64,000 nt of DNA from CALMEC01 sp964628685. GTDB lineage: Bacteria > Actinomycetota > Thermoleophilia > Miltoncostaeales > Miltoncostaeaceae. The notes under the pieces are model-generated. The model was not told the origin of the DNA, did not search any database, and worked only from the letters and a program-made list of their open reading frames with translations. Position numbers and translations under genes: made by a program. The stretch covers positions 372,001-436,000 of the forward strand of contig CAZVNM010000002.1 in the NCBI GenBank assembly GCA_964628685.1, written 5' to 3'. Shown in pieces: positions 42,124 to 51,126 of the stretch (position 1 is the stretch's first letter; each line of letters opens with the position of its first letter).

Positions 42124-43128
42124 TCAATCCGGCTGCGCCGCTGAGGGCGCCGGAGCCGTCCACCACACCGCCAGGGTGGGGTGATCCGCCTCGCCGCGGG
42201 AGATCAGCGCGTGGATGGCGGGAAGCGCCTCGCGCCGAAGATAGACGTGACGCTGCCCCACGCTCGGCTTTTCGCCCAGCAGGCCGGCGCGCAGGAGCGA
42301 CTCGCCGATGTCGTAGGCGAGCGCCCGCTGGTCCGGTTCGACGCCGTGGGCGAGATGGTCGAACGCCGTGTGGTACCCGGCGCCGATCTTGCCCTTGTGC
42401 AGCATCCGCCGAAGCAGACGGCGCGTCAGGCGCCGGTTGGGGCAGGGGTCGTCGTCGATGGCGAGGCTCACCTCGGGCGGCGGCTCGGGTGGTCCGTCGA
42501 ACCCGCGGTGGCGAAGCATCTCGGCGACGCTGTCGGGGTAGGCGTCCTCCTCGAGCCCCCACTGCTGCGACAGCAGGGCCGGGATCAACCGCACCGGATG
42601 CGTGCGCGTGCGCCGTCCCAGTCCCCCCAGCCCGCCGGTCGCGCTGCGCACGGGGCCGAGTGCGAGCTCCAACGAGGAGTCGACGCCGACGTCCGCCGGC
42701 AGCCGCTGGACGGCGCCGCGGGCCGGTGCGGCGTGCACGTCGGTGAGGGCGATGGCGGACACGTCGTCGTCAAGCCCCGGGGCCGCGAGGCCCGTCATGC
42801 CCATCCAGTCGAACACCCGCAGCGACTCGGGGTCGGCTCCGACCGCGCTCGCCGCGGCGAAGGACCGGGCGATCACGAGCGCCGGTCCGCGCGGGGCGAA
42901 GCGCTCGACATCCCGGGTGTGGACGGGGAGGATCCACACGCCGGTGCCGTCGTGGTCCACGCCGAACCAGGTCCACGCCACGTACGCGCGGGCGTGCACG
43001 TTGGCCGCCGAGAGCTCGAGGGTCGCGAGCACCGCCTCGTCGTGATCACCGCGCCGCCACTCGGGCAGGCCCGTGGCGACCTCGCCGGGCCGGCGGGTCA
43101 GGTCCGTGATTGTGAGATTGCGCGCCAA
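42124..43128 (-). CDS. Protein of unknown function (334 aa)
   Basis: A soluble 334-residue protein without signal peptide or membrane helices. The N-terminal half is a mixed alpha/beta region (ANVHARAYVAWTWFGVDHDGTGVWILPVHTRDV); the C-terminal half is strongly helical and basic (RRLTRRLLRRMLHKGKIGAGYHTAFDHLAHG), then EKPSVGQRHVYLRREALPAIHALI. The C-terminal part looks like a small winged-helix-type fold, but I cannot assign a family. It starts 172 nt from fliW, divergently. Confidence 0.7.
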   Translation of the reverse strand: MARNLTITDLTRRPGEVATGLPEWRRGDHDEAVLATLELSAANVHARAYVAWTWFGVDHDGTGVWILPVHTRDVERFAPRGPALVIARSFAAASAVGADPESLRVFDWMGMTGLAAPGLDDDVSAIALTDVHAAPARGAVQRLPADVGVDSSLELALGPVRSATGGLGGLGRRTRTHPVRLIPALLSQQWGLEEDAYPDSVAEMLRHRGFDGPPEPPPEVSLAIDDDPCPNRRLTRRLLRRMLHKGKIGAGYHTAFDHLAHGVEPDQRALAYDIGESLLRAGLLGEKPSVGQRHVYLRREALPAIHALISRGEADHPTLAVWWTAPAPSAAQPD

Positions 43129-43299
43129 CCGGTGTCCTCGTCGCTCCCCTCACGCGGGACGAACAGGTGGATCGTCCCCGATCGGCCTCGGCCGACGCCC
43201 GGACCGCTCCTCAAGTCTGCCGATGGACGTCCGATAATCGGGAGGAGTCACACGCGGGCGACCAGGCTCGCTATCCTCCCGACACACGAGTGGAGCGTG

Positions 43300-43782
43300 A
43301 TGTTGAACGTCGTGGAAGATTCGTGGAAGCAATCCGATCATGTGGTCGACTCGAACGTCCTGGGTCGCGTGGCCGTCACGGCCGACCAGGTTGTTGAGTT
43401 CGCCGCCCCAATCGCCGGGTTCCCGGGGTGTCGTCGCTATGCGCTCCTGCCGTATCAGCAGGCGGGTCGTGAGGACCGTGCGATGCGCTGGCTGCAGGCG
43501 CTGGAGGAGCCGTTTCACACGTTCCTGGTGACCGACCCGTGGAACGCGGAGCCGGAGTACGAGCCCGAGATCGATCGCGCCGACGCGGATGCGATCGAGG
43601 TGGCGTCGTTCGACGACGCCGTGCTCTACACGATCCTCACCGTCTCGCGCGCCACCAATGAACTGCTCGTGAACCTGCGCGCGCCGCTCCTGCTCAACCC
43701 GGGATCGCGCATCGCGAAGCAGGTGTTGGTGCGCAACGCCGACGCGTACAGCACGCGCCACAAGGTCTGCGACCTGCCCTGA
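43300..43782 (+). CDS. fliW: Flagellar assembly factor FliW
   Basis: A 160-residue FliW: VNVLGRVAV-type opening (SNVLGRVAVTADQVVEFAAPIAGFPGC), FLVTDPW, and the C-terminal NLRAPLLLNPGSRIAKQVLV. FliW binds flagellin and, when free, antagonises CsrA, freeing flagellin mRNA. csrA lies ~730 nt downstream, so the partner switch is encoded in one locus. A -10-like TATCCT lies ~25 nt before ATG 43300. No other flagellar genes are in the window. Confidence 0.93.
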   Translation: MLNVVEDSWKQSDHVVDSNVLGRVAVTADQVVEFAAPIAGFPGCRRYALLPYQQAGREDRAMRWLQALEEPFHTFLVTDPWNAEPEYEPEIDRADADAIEVASFDDAVLYTILTVSRATNELLVNLRAPLLLNPGSRIAKQVLVRNADAYSTRHKVCDLP

Positions 43783-43836
43783 CCCTCCCGCCGCAGGCCG
43801 TCGCGTGACGGTCGGCGGCGAAGCGTTCGGCGGCCG

Positions 43837-44397
43837 CTAGTCCTCGTCCTCCTCGTCGTCGTCGCCCTCGTCGATCGCGTCGAGTGAGACCTCGATGGCG
43901 TCGTCGTCGGCCGCGCCGTCGGCGTCGGACTCGTCGGTCAGGTCCTCGGCCTCCTCGTCCTCTGACTCCTCGGACTCCTCGTCCTCGGTCGCGGCCTCGG
44001 TGTCCTTGTCGAGCACCTGGGCGAGGGCGGGGGTGACCGTCTCGGTCTCGACGTCCAGGTCGCCGTCCTCGTCGTCGTCGACGTCCAGCCCCTCCAGGAG
44101 GAGCGGGTCGGTCTCGATCGCGGTGTCGGGCAGCTCCGGCTCGTCGCCCTGGCCGTCGGGATCCCAGCGGACGATGACCTCACCGTCCAGGATCTCGGCC
44201 TCGGCGAGCGCCACCGGGTCACGCGTGATCGTCTCGCCGGCGAGCGGCGGTGGGGCCGCCTCGGCACGCAGCTCCGCGGGGTCGGCCGTCAGCCACAGCG
44301 TGATCTGCCGGGCGCGCTTCGACACCGCGTGAACCAGTGCGTAGCGTGACCCGTTGACGTGTTCCAGCGCGTGGTCCAGGCGACGACCATGGAGCAT
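43837..44397 (-). CDS. rpoZ: RNA polymerase omega-like subunit with long acidic tail
   Basis: A 186-residue protein. Residues ~5-85 follow the omega pattern (LDHALEHVNGSRYALVHAVSKRARQI, then DPVALAEAEILDGEV), the segment that embraces the beta' C-terminus. The remaining ~100 residues are almost entirely Asp and Glu, far longer than the usual ~90-residue omega. It stands next to csrA rather than in the usual gmk–rpoZ context. The omega call is based on motif pattern and is likely but not certain. ATG 44397 has a GAGAGG site. Confidence 0.72.
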   Translation of the reverse strand: MLHGRRLDHALEHVNGSRYALVHAVSKRARQITLWLTADPAELRAEAAPPPLAGETITRDPVALAEAEILDGEVIVRWDPDGQGDEPELPDTAIETDPLLLEGLDVDDDEDGDLDVETETVTPALAQVLDKDTEAATEDEESEESEDEEAEDLTDESDADGAADDDAIEVSLDAIDEGDDDEEDED

Positions 44398-44441
44398 GTA
44401 ACATCCTCTCGTCGAATGCGATGCAGGGGAAACCGACCCTG

Positions 44442-44453
44442 CATTGTACAATG
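44442..44453. promoter_or_regulatory. Palindromic divergent -10 shared by rpoZ-like gene and csrA
   Basis: The 12-nt palindrome CATTGTACAATG contains TACAAT on both strands (44447-44452 plus; 44443-44448 minus). One site thus offers a -10 for each of the two divergent genes, whose starts lie ~45 nt (minus) and ~60 nt (plus) away. Polymerase could not occupy both at once. Confidence 0.65.
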
Positions 44454-44511
44454 ATCGGACCAGGGTGCCCGTGGGCTCGCGGGCGAGGAAGGGGTGTGCA
44501 GGGGGCATGAC

Positions 44512-44748
44512 GTGCTGGTCCTGACCCGGAAGGCCAACCAGAGCATCATGATCGGCGACTCCATCGAGGTCTCCGTCCTCTCCGTGATGGGCGAGAAGGT
44601 CCGTCTCGGCATCCAGGCCCCACGCGACGTCCCCGTGTTCCGCAAAGAGGTCTTCGTCGAGATCCAGGCGCAGAACCTCGAGGCCGCCGAATCCAGCCGC
44701 GACGCGCTCGACAAGCCGCTCTGGGCGATGCGCAAGTCCTCCGACTAG
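44512..44748 (+). CDS. csrA: Carbon storage regulator CsrA
   Basis: A 78-residue RNA-binding protein with the full CsrA signature: LVLTRKANQSIMIGDSIEVSVL, then EKVRLGIQAPRDVPVFRKEVF. It represses translation by binding GGA motifs in leaders, including flagellin mRNA, and is antagonised by FliW. GTG 44512 gives the standard MLVLTRK start and has a GGGGG ribosome site. It is divergent from the rpoZ-like gene through a palindromic -10. Confidence 0.96.
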   Translation: MLVLTRKANQSIMIGDSIEVSVLSVMGEKVRLGIQAPRDVPVFRKEVFVEIQAQNLEAAESSRDALDKPLWAMRKSSD

Positions 44749-44783
44749 CGCGACCCGCGGTCGCCGGTGCGGTGCGCCGCCGG

Positions 44784-45206
44784 CTACGCGCCGAGCTGCG
44801 GCTCGTGCGTCATCTCCACCCGCACGCGCGTGCCGTGCTCCGAGCTCGTGATGGTCACGTGGTCGCAGACCTGACGGAGGATCCACAGGCCACGGCCGCC
44901 GTGGCCGAGCCGTGACGGCAGCCGGTCCGGCAGGCGCGTCGCGTCGAAGCCGGGCCCGACGTCCGCGACCTCGAGCACCAGGCGTCCGTCGTACCAGGTC
45001 GTCACCGTGACCGGTGGCAGGCCGTGGCGCAGCGCGTTCGCGACCAGTTCGTCCAGGGCGAGTGTGAAGTCGGTCGCCCGCTCCTCGAACCCGTGGACCA
45101 CCGCCATGTGGTGCACCGCCCGACGGAGGGGTGGGATCTCATCCGGATCCCCGGTGAGGACGGCGCTCGAGCGGCCGGAATGGTCGAATGGGTCGTTGGA
45201 CAACAC
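44784..45206 (-). CDS. RsbW-like anti-sigma ATP-binding kinase
   Basis: A 140-residue single-domain HATPase of the RsbW/SpoIIAB class. N-box ALDELVANALRHG, G1 box DVGPGFD and G2 box GHGGRGLWILRQ are present. Such proteins bind a SigB-type sigma factor or phosphorylate STAS antagonists. The SigB-like sigma and STAS proteins at 58.7-59.9 kb are plausible partners, although they are 14 kb away (inference). GTG 45206 is the likely start; convergent with csrA. Confidence 0.87.
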   Translation of the reverse strand: MLSNDPFDHSGRSSAVLTGDPDEIPPLRRAVHHMAVVHGFEERATDFTLALDELVANALRHGLPPVTVTTWYDGRLVLEVADVGPGFDATRLPDRLPSRLGHGGRGLWILRQVCDHVTITSSEHGTRVRVEMTHEPQLGA

Positions 45207-45316
45207 GCGTCGTGCGGGGCGTCACCTGGTCGGCTGGATGTCGGCAGTCAAGCATTTGCGGCGGGCGTCGTCCCCGTCCGGGACCCGGGATCCCGGGCGG
45301 CGACGATGCATCGGGC

Positions 45317-45322
45317 TACAAT
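45317..45322 (+). promoter_or_regulatory. -10 element (TACAAT) of the L,D-transpeptidase promoter
   Basis: GGCTACAATCGCGCGCG, 44 nt upstream of ATG 45366, which has a GGGAGG ribosome site. It matches the local -10 pattern. Confidence 0.55.
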
Positions 45323-45365
45323 CGCGCGCGTTCTGTCCGAACGAACGAACCGACCGGGAGGTCCC

Positions 45366-46391
45366 ATGGGGGTCCGACGCTGCGCTGTGGTGATGACGTG
45401 CCTTCTCTCGACGGTCCCCGCCGTCGCGACCGCTCAGGACCCGGCACCCACGCCGCCGCCGGCACCGGCTCCCACACCGACCCCGCCGCCGGCGCTCCCG
45501 GCCAACGTGTTCGCCGAGGGCGTCAGCATCGACGGCATCCCGGTGGGGGGTGCGACCGTCGCCCAGGCGCGCGTCACCCTGCTCCAGCAGCGCGTGGCCC
45601 CCAAGTTCAAGCCGATCAGCCTGCGCGTCAGGGCCAGGAAGGTCACCATCCGTCCGCAGGCGGCGGGCTACTCGGTCAGGCTGGACGACGCCATCGCCAG
45701 GGCGCTCACCTACGGGCGCACCGTCCCGGTCACCGCGCCGGTGAACGTGCCCCTGGTGCACCGGGTGGACCTGAAGCGGCTCGAGCTGGTGATCGCCAAC
45801 CGCACCGCGCCGCTCGAGGTGCGGGCGCGTGACGCGGTCCTCACCTTCCGCAACGCGCGTCCCCGCGTCCGCAAGGCCCAGATGGGCTACGAGGTGAACA
45901 TGCGGACGGCCGTGCCGCTCGTGCGGCGCGCGATGCTCGCCCGCACCGCCGACGAGGTCCGTCTGCCGGTCAGCCGGGTGCGTCCGGGCAAGCTGGTCGC
46001 CGGACCCAGCATCGTCGTGAACCGCGGCAACCGGAGCCTCACGCTGTATCGCGACGCCCGTCAGGTGCGTCAGTTCCGGGTGGCCGTCGGCACGCCGTCG
46101 CATCCGACGCCCCGCGGGCTTTTCCGGATCATCGAGAAGCAGCGCAACCCGACCTGGTTCCCGCCCGACTCGCCGTGGGCCAAGGGCCTCGGCCCGGTCC
46201 CGCCCGGATCCGGCAACCCGCTGGGCACCCGCTGGATGGGCACCAGCGCGCCCGCGATCGGCATCCACGGCACGCCCTCGTCCTGGACCATCGGCACGGC
46301 CGCGTCCCACGGCTGCATCCGCATGTACATCAACCAGGCGGAGTGGCTCTACGCGCGGATCGAGATCGGCACCCCGGTCCTGATCGTCTGA
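45366..46391 (+). CDS. Exported L,D-transpeptidase (YkuD domain)
   Basis: A 341-residue wall enzyme. A signal peptide (ends near TAQDP) and a Pro-rich linker are followed by a YkuD-associated beta domain (~50-210) and a YkuD catalytic domain (~215-341). The catalytic motif is HGTPSSWTIG, then SHGCIRM with the nucleophilic Cys. These enzymes form 3-3 cross-links in peptidoglycan or attach proteins to it. Single gene with its own promoter, convergent with hflX. Confidence 0.92.
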   Translation: MGVRRCAVVMTCLLSTVPAVATAQDPAPTPPPAPAPTPTPPPALPANVFAEGVSIDGIPVGGATVAQARVTLLQQRVAPKFKPISLRVRARKVTIRPQAAGYSVRLDDAIARALTYGRTVPVTAPVNVPLVHRVDLKRLELVIANRTAPLEVRARDAVLTFRNARPRVRKAQMGYEVNMRTAVPLVRRAMLARTADEVRLPVSRVRPGKLVAGPSIVVNRGNRSLTLYRDARQVRQFRVAVGTPSHPTPRGLFRIIEKQRNPTWFPPDSPWAKGLGPVPPGSGNPLGTRWMGTSAPAIGIHGTPSSWTIGTAASHGCIRMYINQAEWLYARIEIGTPVLIV

Positions 46392-46496
46392 TCCCGTGCG
46401 GGTCGTCCGGCACCACCACGGTCACCGGGCGGCCCGCACACATCATCCACCGCGGTCGACCACGGGCTGCGACCCGCGCAGGCGTGAGGCGGCGGG

Positions 46497-47825
46497 TCAG
46501 CCTCCGTCGCGCAGCGCCGCGTGGATCCGTGCGGCGTCGGCGGGCGGCACCAGCGCACGCATCCGCGTCCCGTCCGCACCGGGCTCCTGCACGACGTCCC
46601 TGCCGACCTCGAAGATCGTCGACACCAGCGCACCCTGCGTGTAGGGCACGACCACGTCGATGTGGGTGAGAAGCGACCGGGCGAACCGCGCGAGCTCGTT
46701 GCGCAGGACGTCCAGCCCCTCACCCGTGCGGGCCGACACCTGAACCGCGTCAGGGTGACGATAACCGAGGGCTGCGCGTTCGTCGTCGTCCAGCAGGTCG
46801 ACCTTGTTGAGCACGAGGAGCCGCGGCACCTCCTGGGCGCCGATCTCGTCCAGGACCGCGTCGACCGCCGCCGCCCGCGTGGCGCGCCGTTCGTCGTTCT
46901 CACCGGCGTCGGCGACGTGGAGGATCAGGTCGGCGTCACGGGCCTCGTCCAGGGTGGACTTGAACGCCTCGACGAGCTCGTGCGGCAGGTCGCGGATGAA
47001 GCCGACCGTGTCCGACAGGAGAAAGCGCGCCCCGTCGGACTCGAACGCCCGCGTGGTGGGGTCGAGGGTTTCGAACAGGGCGTCGTTGACATTGACGCCC
47101 GCCCCGGTGAGGGCGTTCATCAGGCTGGACTTTCCGGCGTTCGTGTAGCCGGCGAGCGCCAGGCGCGGGATGGCGGAGGCGACGCGCCGCCCGCGCATGA
47201 TCCCGCGCGAACGTTCCACCTCCCGCAGCCTGCGCCGAAGGACGGCCATGCGCGACCGCAGCATCCGCCGGTCGGACTCCAGCTGCGTCTCACCCGGACC
47301 GCGGGTGCCGACCCCGCCGCCCAGACGCTCGAGGTGCTGCCACAGCCCCTCCTGGCGCGAATAGTTGTACTGGAGCTGCGCCAGTTCGACCTGCAGCTTG
47401 CCCTCGGCGGTGCTGGCGTGCAGCGCGAAGATGTCCAGGATGAGGCCGGTGCGATCGACGACCCGCTTGTTGAGGCGGTCCTCCAGCATGCGCTGCTGGC
47501 CGGCCGACAGATCGCCCTCCACCGCCACCAGGTTCGGCTTGACGCGCTTCACCAGGGTGATGAGCTCCTCGAAGCGTCCGCGTCCCAGGTAGGTGCGCGG
47601 GTGGGGCGCCTCGCGACGCTGGACCAGGGTGTCGACCACCCGGGCGCCCGCGGTGTGGAGCAGCTCGGTGAACTCCTCCAGACGGTCCTCCGCCTCGTCG
47701 TCGCCGGCGTCCATCACCGCCACCACGACCGCACGCTCGACCGGCTGCGCGGTGGGGTACGGGCGCTCCTCGCGCTCGTGGTCGAGCTCGGCCCTGCCGC
47801 GATATGTCCGCTGGAGCTCACCCAT
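46497..47825 (-). CDS. hflX: GTPase HflX
   Basis: A 442-residue ribosome-associated GTPase that rescues stalled or heat-damaged 70S ribosomes. The N-terminal HflX domain (RREAPHPRTYLGRGRFEEL, NKRVVDRTGLILDIFALHAST) precedes a coiled-coil linker and a G domain: GYTNAGKSSLMN (G1), DTVGFIRDLP (G3), NKVDLL (G4). ATG 47825 is assigned; GTG 47831 is an alternative. Followed on the same strand by nothing, and preceded by a lipoprotein gene 11 nt upstream, so probably co-transcribed with it. Confidence 0.95.
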   Translation of the reverse strand: MGELQRTYRGRAELDHEREERPYPTAQPVERAVVVAVMDAGDDEAEDRLEEFTELLHTAGARVVDTLVQRREAPHPRTYLGRGRFEELITLVKRVKPNLVAVEGDLSAGQQRMLEDRLNKRVVDRTGLILDIFALHASTAEGKLQVELAQLQYNYSRQEGLWQHLERLGGGVGTRGPGETQLESDRRMLRSRMAVLRRRLREVERSRGIMRGRRVASAIPRLALAGYTNAGKSSLMNALTGAGVNVNDALFETLDPTTRAFESDGARFLLSDTVGFIRDLPHELVEAFKSTLDEARDADLILHVADAGENDERRATRAAAVDAVLDEIGAQEVPRLLVLNKVDLLDDDERAALGYRHPDAVQVSARTGEGLDVLRNELARFARSLLTHIDVVVPYTQGALVSTIFEVGRDVVQEPGADGTRMRALVPPADAARIHAALRDGG

Positions 47826-47836
47826 CCGCACGAACC

Positions 47837-48421
47837 CTACTGCTCGGTCCGCGCGATGAGCGGGGTCGCGGCGCGCTGCAGGGTGCGCACCACGTCCGCG
47901 TCGGCCACCGGCCCCTCGGACCGCACGAACAGGTTGACGCTCTCCACCGCCAGCGACAGGGACGCGGTGCGCCCGCGCGGCGTCTCGTGACGCGACCCGC
48001 GCGCGCCGCGGATCTCGGTCGGGGTCCAGGCCGACGCCCCGCTTCGCAGCGGCAGCACGTCGGCGGCGCCCGCCCCGGTGTTGGAGGCGGTCATGTGGTT
48101 GGGCCAGCGCGTGGCCAGCACCACCAGGCGCGCGCCGTCCGGGCCGCGCCAGGTGCGGATCGCCGACTCGCGCAGCCCCAGGTCGGCGTACTGCTCGGTG
48201 GCGTTCTTCGGGATGTCCATCCCGCCGGTGAACGTGCTTCGGACCGTCGCGAGGTCGCCGGCCCGGGCATCCTCGGACAGGTCGAGTCCGGGCGGCGTGG
48301 GGAGGATGCGAAGCGTCTGCACCAGGTCGACGTCGTCGGTCGCCGACGGCTGGTCGCGCGAGCAGCCGGCGAGGACCACGGCCAGGAGCGGGAGGAGGAG
48401 TGCGGTGATCGTGCGGCGCAT
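47837..48421 (-). CDS. Lipoprotein of unknown function
   Basis: A 194-residue protein with a lipobox (LLAVVLAGCSRD) right after a basic start (MRRTITALLLP). The mature part is a single soluble domain (LATRWPNHMTASNTGAG, SLSLAVESVNLFVRSEGPVADADVVRTLQ) with no further cysteine pairs. I do not recognise a family. ATG 48421 gives the lipoprotein signal. It probably forms an operon with hflX (11 nt gap) and is divergent from htpX. Confidence 0.8.
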   Translation of the reverse strand: MRRTITALLLPLLAVVLAGCSRDQPSATDDVDLVQTLRILPTPPGLDLSEDARAGDLATVRSTFTGGMDIPKNATEQYADLGLRESAIRTWRGPDGARLVVLATRWPNHMTASNTGAGAADVLPLRSGASAWTPTEIRGARGSRHETPRGRTASLSLAVESVNLFVRSEGPVADADVVRTLQRAATPLIARTEQ

Positions 48422-48525
48422 GCCCACAGCGTACGAACTCCATCCGCCCGGTGACCGGTCCATCCCGGCCCCGCCGGTTAACGGATCGACAACACACGGC
48501 ATGCCGGACCCCCAACGTTCGTGGG

Positions 48526-48531
48526 TACAAT
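48526..48531 (+). promoter_or_regulatory. -10 element (TACAAT) of the htpX promoter
   Basis: GGGTACAATCGGCCGCA, 51 nt upstream of ATG 48582, which has a GAGGAGGAG ribosome site. Confidence 0.55.
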
Positions 48532-48581
48532 CGGCCGCACTGTCACGAACGGCGCTTCCGGTATGAGGAGGAGACGCGTAG

Positions 48582-49487
48582 ATGAACCCCGGTGCTCAGC
48601 CGGCACGGAACGGCTTCAAGACCTTTGTGCTGATGGCGGCGCTGACCGGCCTCCTGGTGGTGATCGGGCAGCTGATCGGCGGCAACACCGGCATGATCCT
48701 GTTCGCCGGTTTCGCGATCGTCAGCAACCTGGCCATGTACTGGTTCAGCGCACCGATGGCGCTCAAGATGAGCAAGGCCCGTGAGGTCAGCGAGGAGGAG
48801 GCACCCGAGCTCCACAGCATGGTGTCGAGCCTGGCGCTGCGCGCCGGCCTGCCCAAGCCGCGCGTCTACATCACGCCGTCCGAGCAGCCCAACGCGTTCG
48901 CGACCGGCCGCAACCCGAAGAACGCGGCGATCGCCTGCACCGAGGGGATCATGCGCACCCTCTCGTCCCGCGAGCTCGAGGGCGTCGTGGCACACGAGAT
49001 GGCGCACATCAAGAACCGCGACATCCTGATCGCGAGCATCGCCGCCATGATCGCCGGTGTCATCTCCGGTATCGCCAACTGGCTGCAGTTCTCGATGCTC
49101 TTCGGCGGGGACGACAACGACAACCCGCTCGGCATCATCGGCACCCTCGCGACCATCATCATGGCGCCGCTCGCCGCCGCGATCATCCAGATGTCGATCT
49201 CGCGCCAGCGCGAGTACCTGGCCGACGAGACCGGCGCGCGGTTCCTGCACGACGGCAACCCGCTGGCCGACGCGCTCGAGACCCTGGAGCGCGGTGCCCA
49301 CGCGGTTCCGATGGAGGTCAACCCGGCGGCCGCGCCCCTCTACATCGTCAACCCCCTCGCCGCCATCCGCGGACGGGGTCTCACCAACCTCTTCTCCAGC
49401 CACCCGCCCACCGAGGAGCGGGTGCGGCGCCTGCGTCAGATGAGCGGCTCGCTCGCCATCCAGCCGGAGGCCCTCTACGCGACCTGA
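48582..49487 (+). CDS. htpX: Membrane zinc metalloprotease HtpX
   Basis: A 301-residue M48-family protease for quality control of membrane proteins. Two N-terminal transmembrane helices, the zinc-binding VVAHEMAHIKNRD, two central helices and the third ligand region REYLADETGARF are visible, followed by SSHPPTEERVRRL. Usually induced by envelope or heat stress. Strong ribosome site and its own promoter. Confidence 0.95.
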   Translation: MNPGAQPARNGFKTFVLMAALTGLLVVIGQLIGGNTGMILFAGFAIVSNLAMYWFSAPMALKMSKAREVSEEEAPELHSMVSSLALRAGLPKPRVYITPSEQPNAFATGRNPKNAAIACTEGIMRTLSSRELEGVVAHEMAHIKNRDILIASIAAMIAGVISGIANWLQFSMLFGGDDNDNPLGIIGTLATIIMAPLAAAIIQMSISRQREYLADETGARFLHDGNPLADALETLERGAHAVPMEVNPAAAPLYIVNPLAAIRGRGLTNLFSSHPPTEERVRRLRQMSGSLAIQPEALYAT

Positions 49488-49689
49488 TGCGTCGCGCGAC
49501 ATCACCGAAGGACCGTCGGGCCGCGCAGATCGCGGCCCGACGTCATTTCGCGGTCGCCCGCCGCTGCCGACGCCGTCGTGAGGCGGGTCCGGTGGGCCGC
49601 ATGACCCGCCATACTGTGACCATGACGAACGTCACCCGGCGAGGGGGCGTCCGCCGCGGTCCGGGACGGGCCGACGAGGTGGACCCGCG

Positions 49690-51126
49690 ATGACGAGGTT
49701 CCTGGAGGAGAACGAGACCATCATCCTGTTCGCGCAGGGTCTGGTGTTCTTCAGCCTCGGGTTCGCCGTCTGGCTTCAGCGTCGCCGATCGACACGTCTG
49801 CGTCTCACGCGTTCGCTCATCTGGCTGGCCGCGTTCGCCGTCGCCGAGGCGCTCGCCGTTTGGGGGCACGTGTTCGTCCCGATCCAGGAGGGGTACGTCA
49901 GCCCGGCGGTCACCGACGTGCTCCTGGTGATCCGCGGATGCCTGAAGGTCCTCGCCTGCTACCTGCTGTTCCAGTTCGGCGTGCGGCTCCTCGCCGACCA
50001 GCGCAGCACGAAGCTGGCATGGCGGGGCCTGAGCTCCGCGGCGGCGGCGGCGATCATCGTCGGAATGGCCTTCGCGGCGTTCTGGACCGGCTGGACCACC
50101 GAGCAGTGGGAGATGTCGGTCGAGTCGCTCGCGCGCATCGTCATCCTCATCCCGGCGGCCCTGCTGTCGGCGGCCGGACTGTGGCGCCAGCGCGCCGAGC
50201 TGGCGGATGTCGGCCTGCACGGCATCCGGCCGTTCGCCGGTGCGGCCGCGGTGGTGCTCGGGCTCTACGCGGTGGTGGGGGCACCGTGGGGAAACGGCTG
50301 GTTCTGGGATCCGCCGTACCTGGTGACCGACGCCGCTCGACTGGACGCCTTCGCGATCCAGCTGGCCGTCGTGCGGGCGCTCCTGGGGCTCGCCCTGTGC
50401 ATCCTGGCCGTGAAGCTGCTCGAGATCTTCAACGTCGAGGCCGAGGAGCAGCTGGCGAGCGTCGACCACGCGCGCATCCTCGCCGAGGAGCGCGAGCGCT
50501 TCGGCCGCGACCTGCATGACGGCACCATCCAATCGCTGTACGCGGCCGGCCTGCAGCTGGAGTCGGTGGCCCTCAGCGCCGACGGCGAGGCGCGCGACGG
50601 GATCCGCACGGTGATCGGCGGTCTCAACGACACCATCAGCGGCATCCGCGACTACATCTCCGATCTGCGGATCCCCGAGGGCGGTGTCCCGGTGCTGGTC
50701 GCCGGTCTGCGCGAGATCGCACGCCGCCACGAGGAGGGCGCGGGCGTCACCGTGAGCTTCCGATCGACCGGCGCCGACCGGTGCGGCGCCCTCCCCGAAC
50801 AGGTCACCCAGCACCTCGAGCAGGTGCTGCGCGAGGCCCTCTCCAACGCCACCCGGCACGGACGGGCCCGCGAGATCGCGGTGAGCCTCACCTTCGCGCC
50901 GGACGAGTTGGACCTGGTCGTCGAGGACGACGGGATCGGGATCCCGGACGAGCCGGCGCATCGCGGCGAGGGGCTCCGTAACATGATGGAACGAGCTCGA
51001 CGGCTCGGGGGGCGTGCGGTGATCGAGCGGAACGAGACCCGGGGGACACGGGTCTCACTCGAGATCCCGCTGGACGACGAGGCCCCCGAGGAGTCCGAGC
51101 ATCAACATGAGGAGGTTCTGGGTTGA
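49690..51126 (+). CDS. Membrane sensor histidine kinase (NarX/LiaS-like, HisKA_3)
   Basis: A 478-residue kinase. An N-terminal membrane module of about seven helices (~12-250) without a large outer domain suggests detection of a membrane or lipid signal. A HisKA_3 domain with phospho-acceptor His is in ERFGRDLHDGTIQSLYAAGLQLE, followed by a HATPase with N-box REALSNATRHG, G1 DDGIGIPD and G2 GLRNMMERA. The response regulator follows with a 4-nt overlap (TTGA). Confidence 0.93.
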   Translation: MTRFLEENETIILFAQGLVFFSLGFAVWLQRRRSTRLRLTRSLIWLAAFAVAEALAVWGHVFVPIQEGYVSPAVTDVLLVIRGCLKVLACYLLFQFGVRLLADQRSTKLAWRGLSSAAAAAIIVGMAFAAFWTGWTTEQWEMSVESLARIVILIPAALLSAAGLWRQRAELADVGLHGIRPFAGAAAVVLGLYAVVGAPWGNGWFWDPPYLVTDAARLDAFAIQLAVVRALLGLALCILAVKLLEIFNVEAEEQLASVDHARILAEERERFGRDLHDGTIQSLYAAGLQLESVALSADGEARDGIRTVIGGLNDTISGIRDYISDLRIPEGGVPVLVAGLREIARRHEEGAGVTVSFRSTGADRCGALPEQVTQHLEQVLREALSNATRHGRAREIAVSLTFAPDELDLVVEDDGIGIPDEPAHRGEGLRNMMERARRLGGRAVIERNETRGTRVSLEIPLDDEAPEESEHQHEEVLG

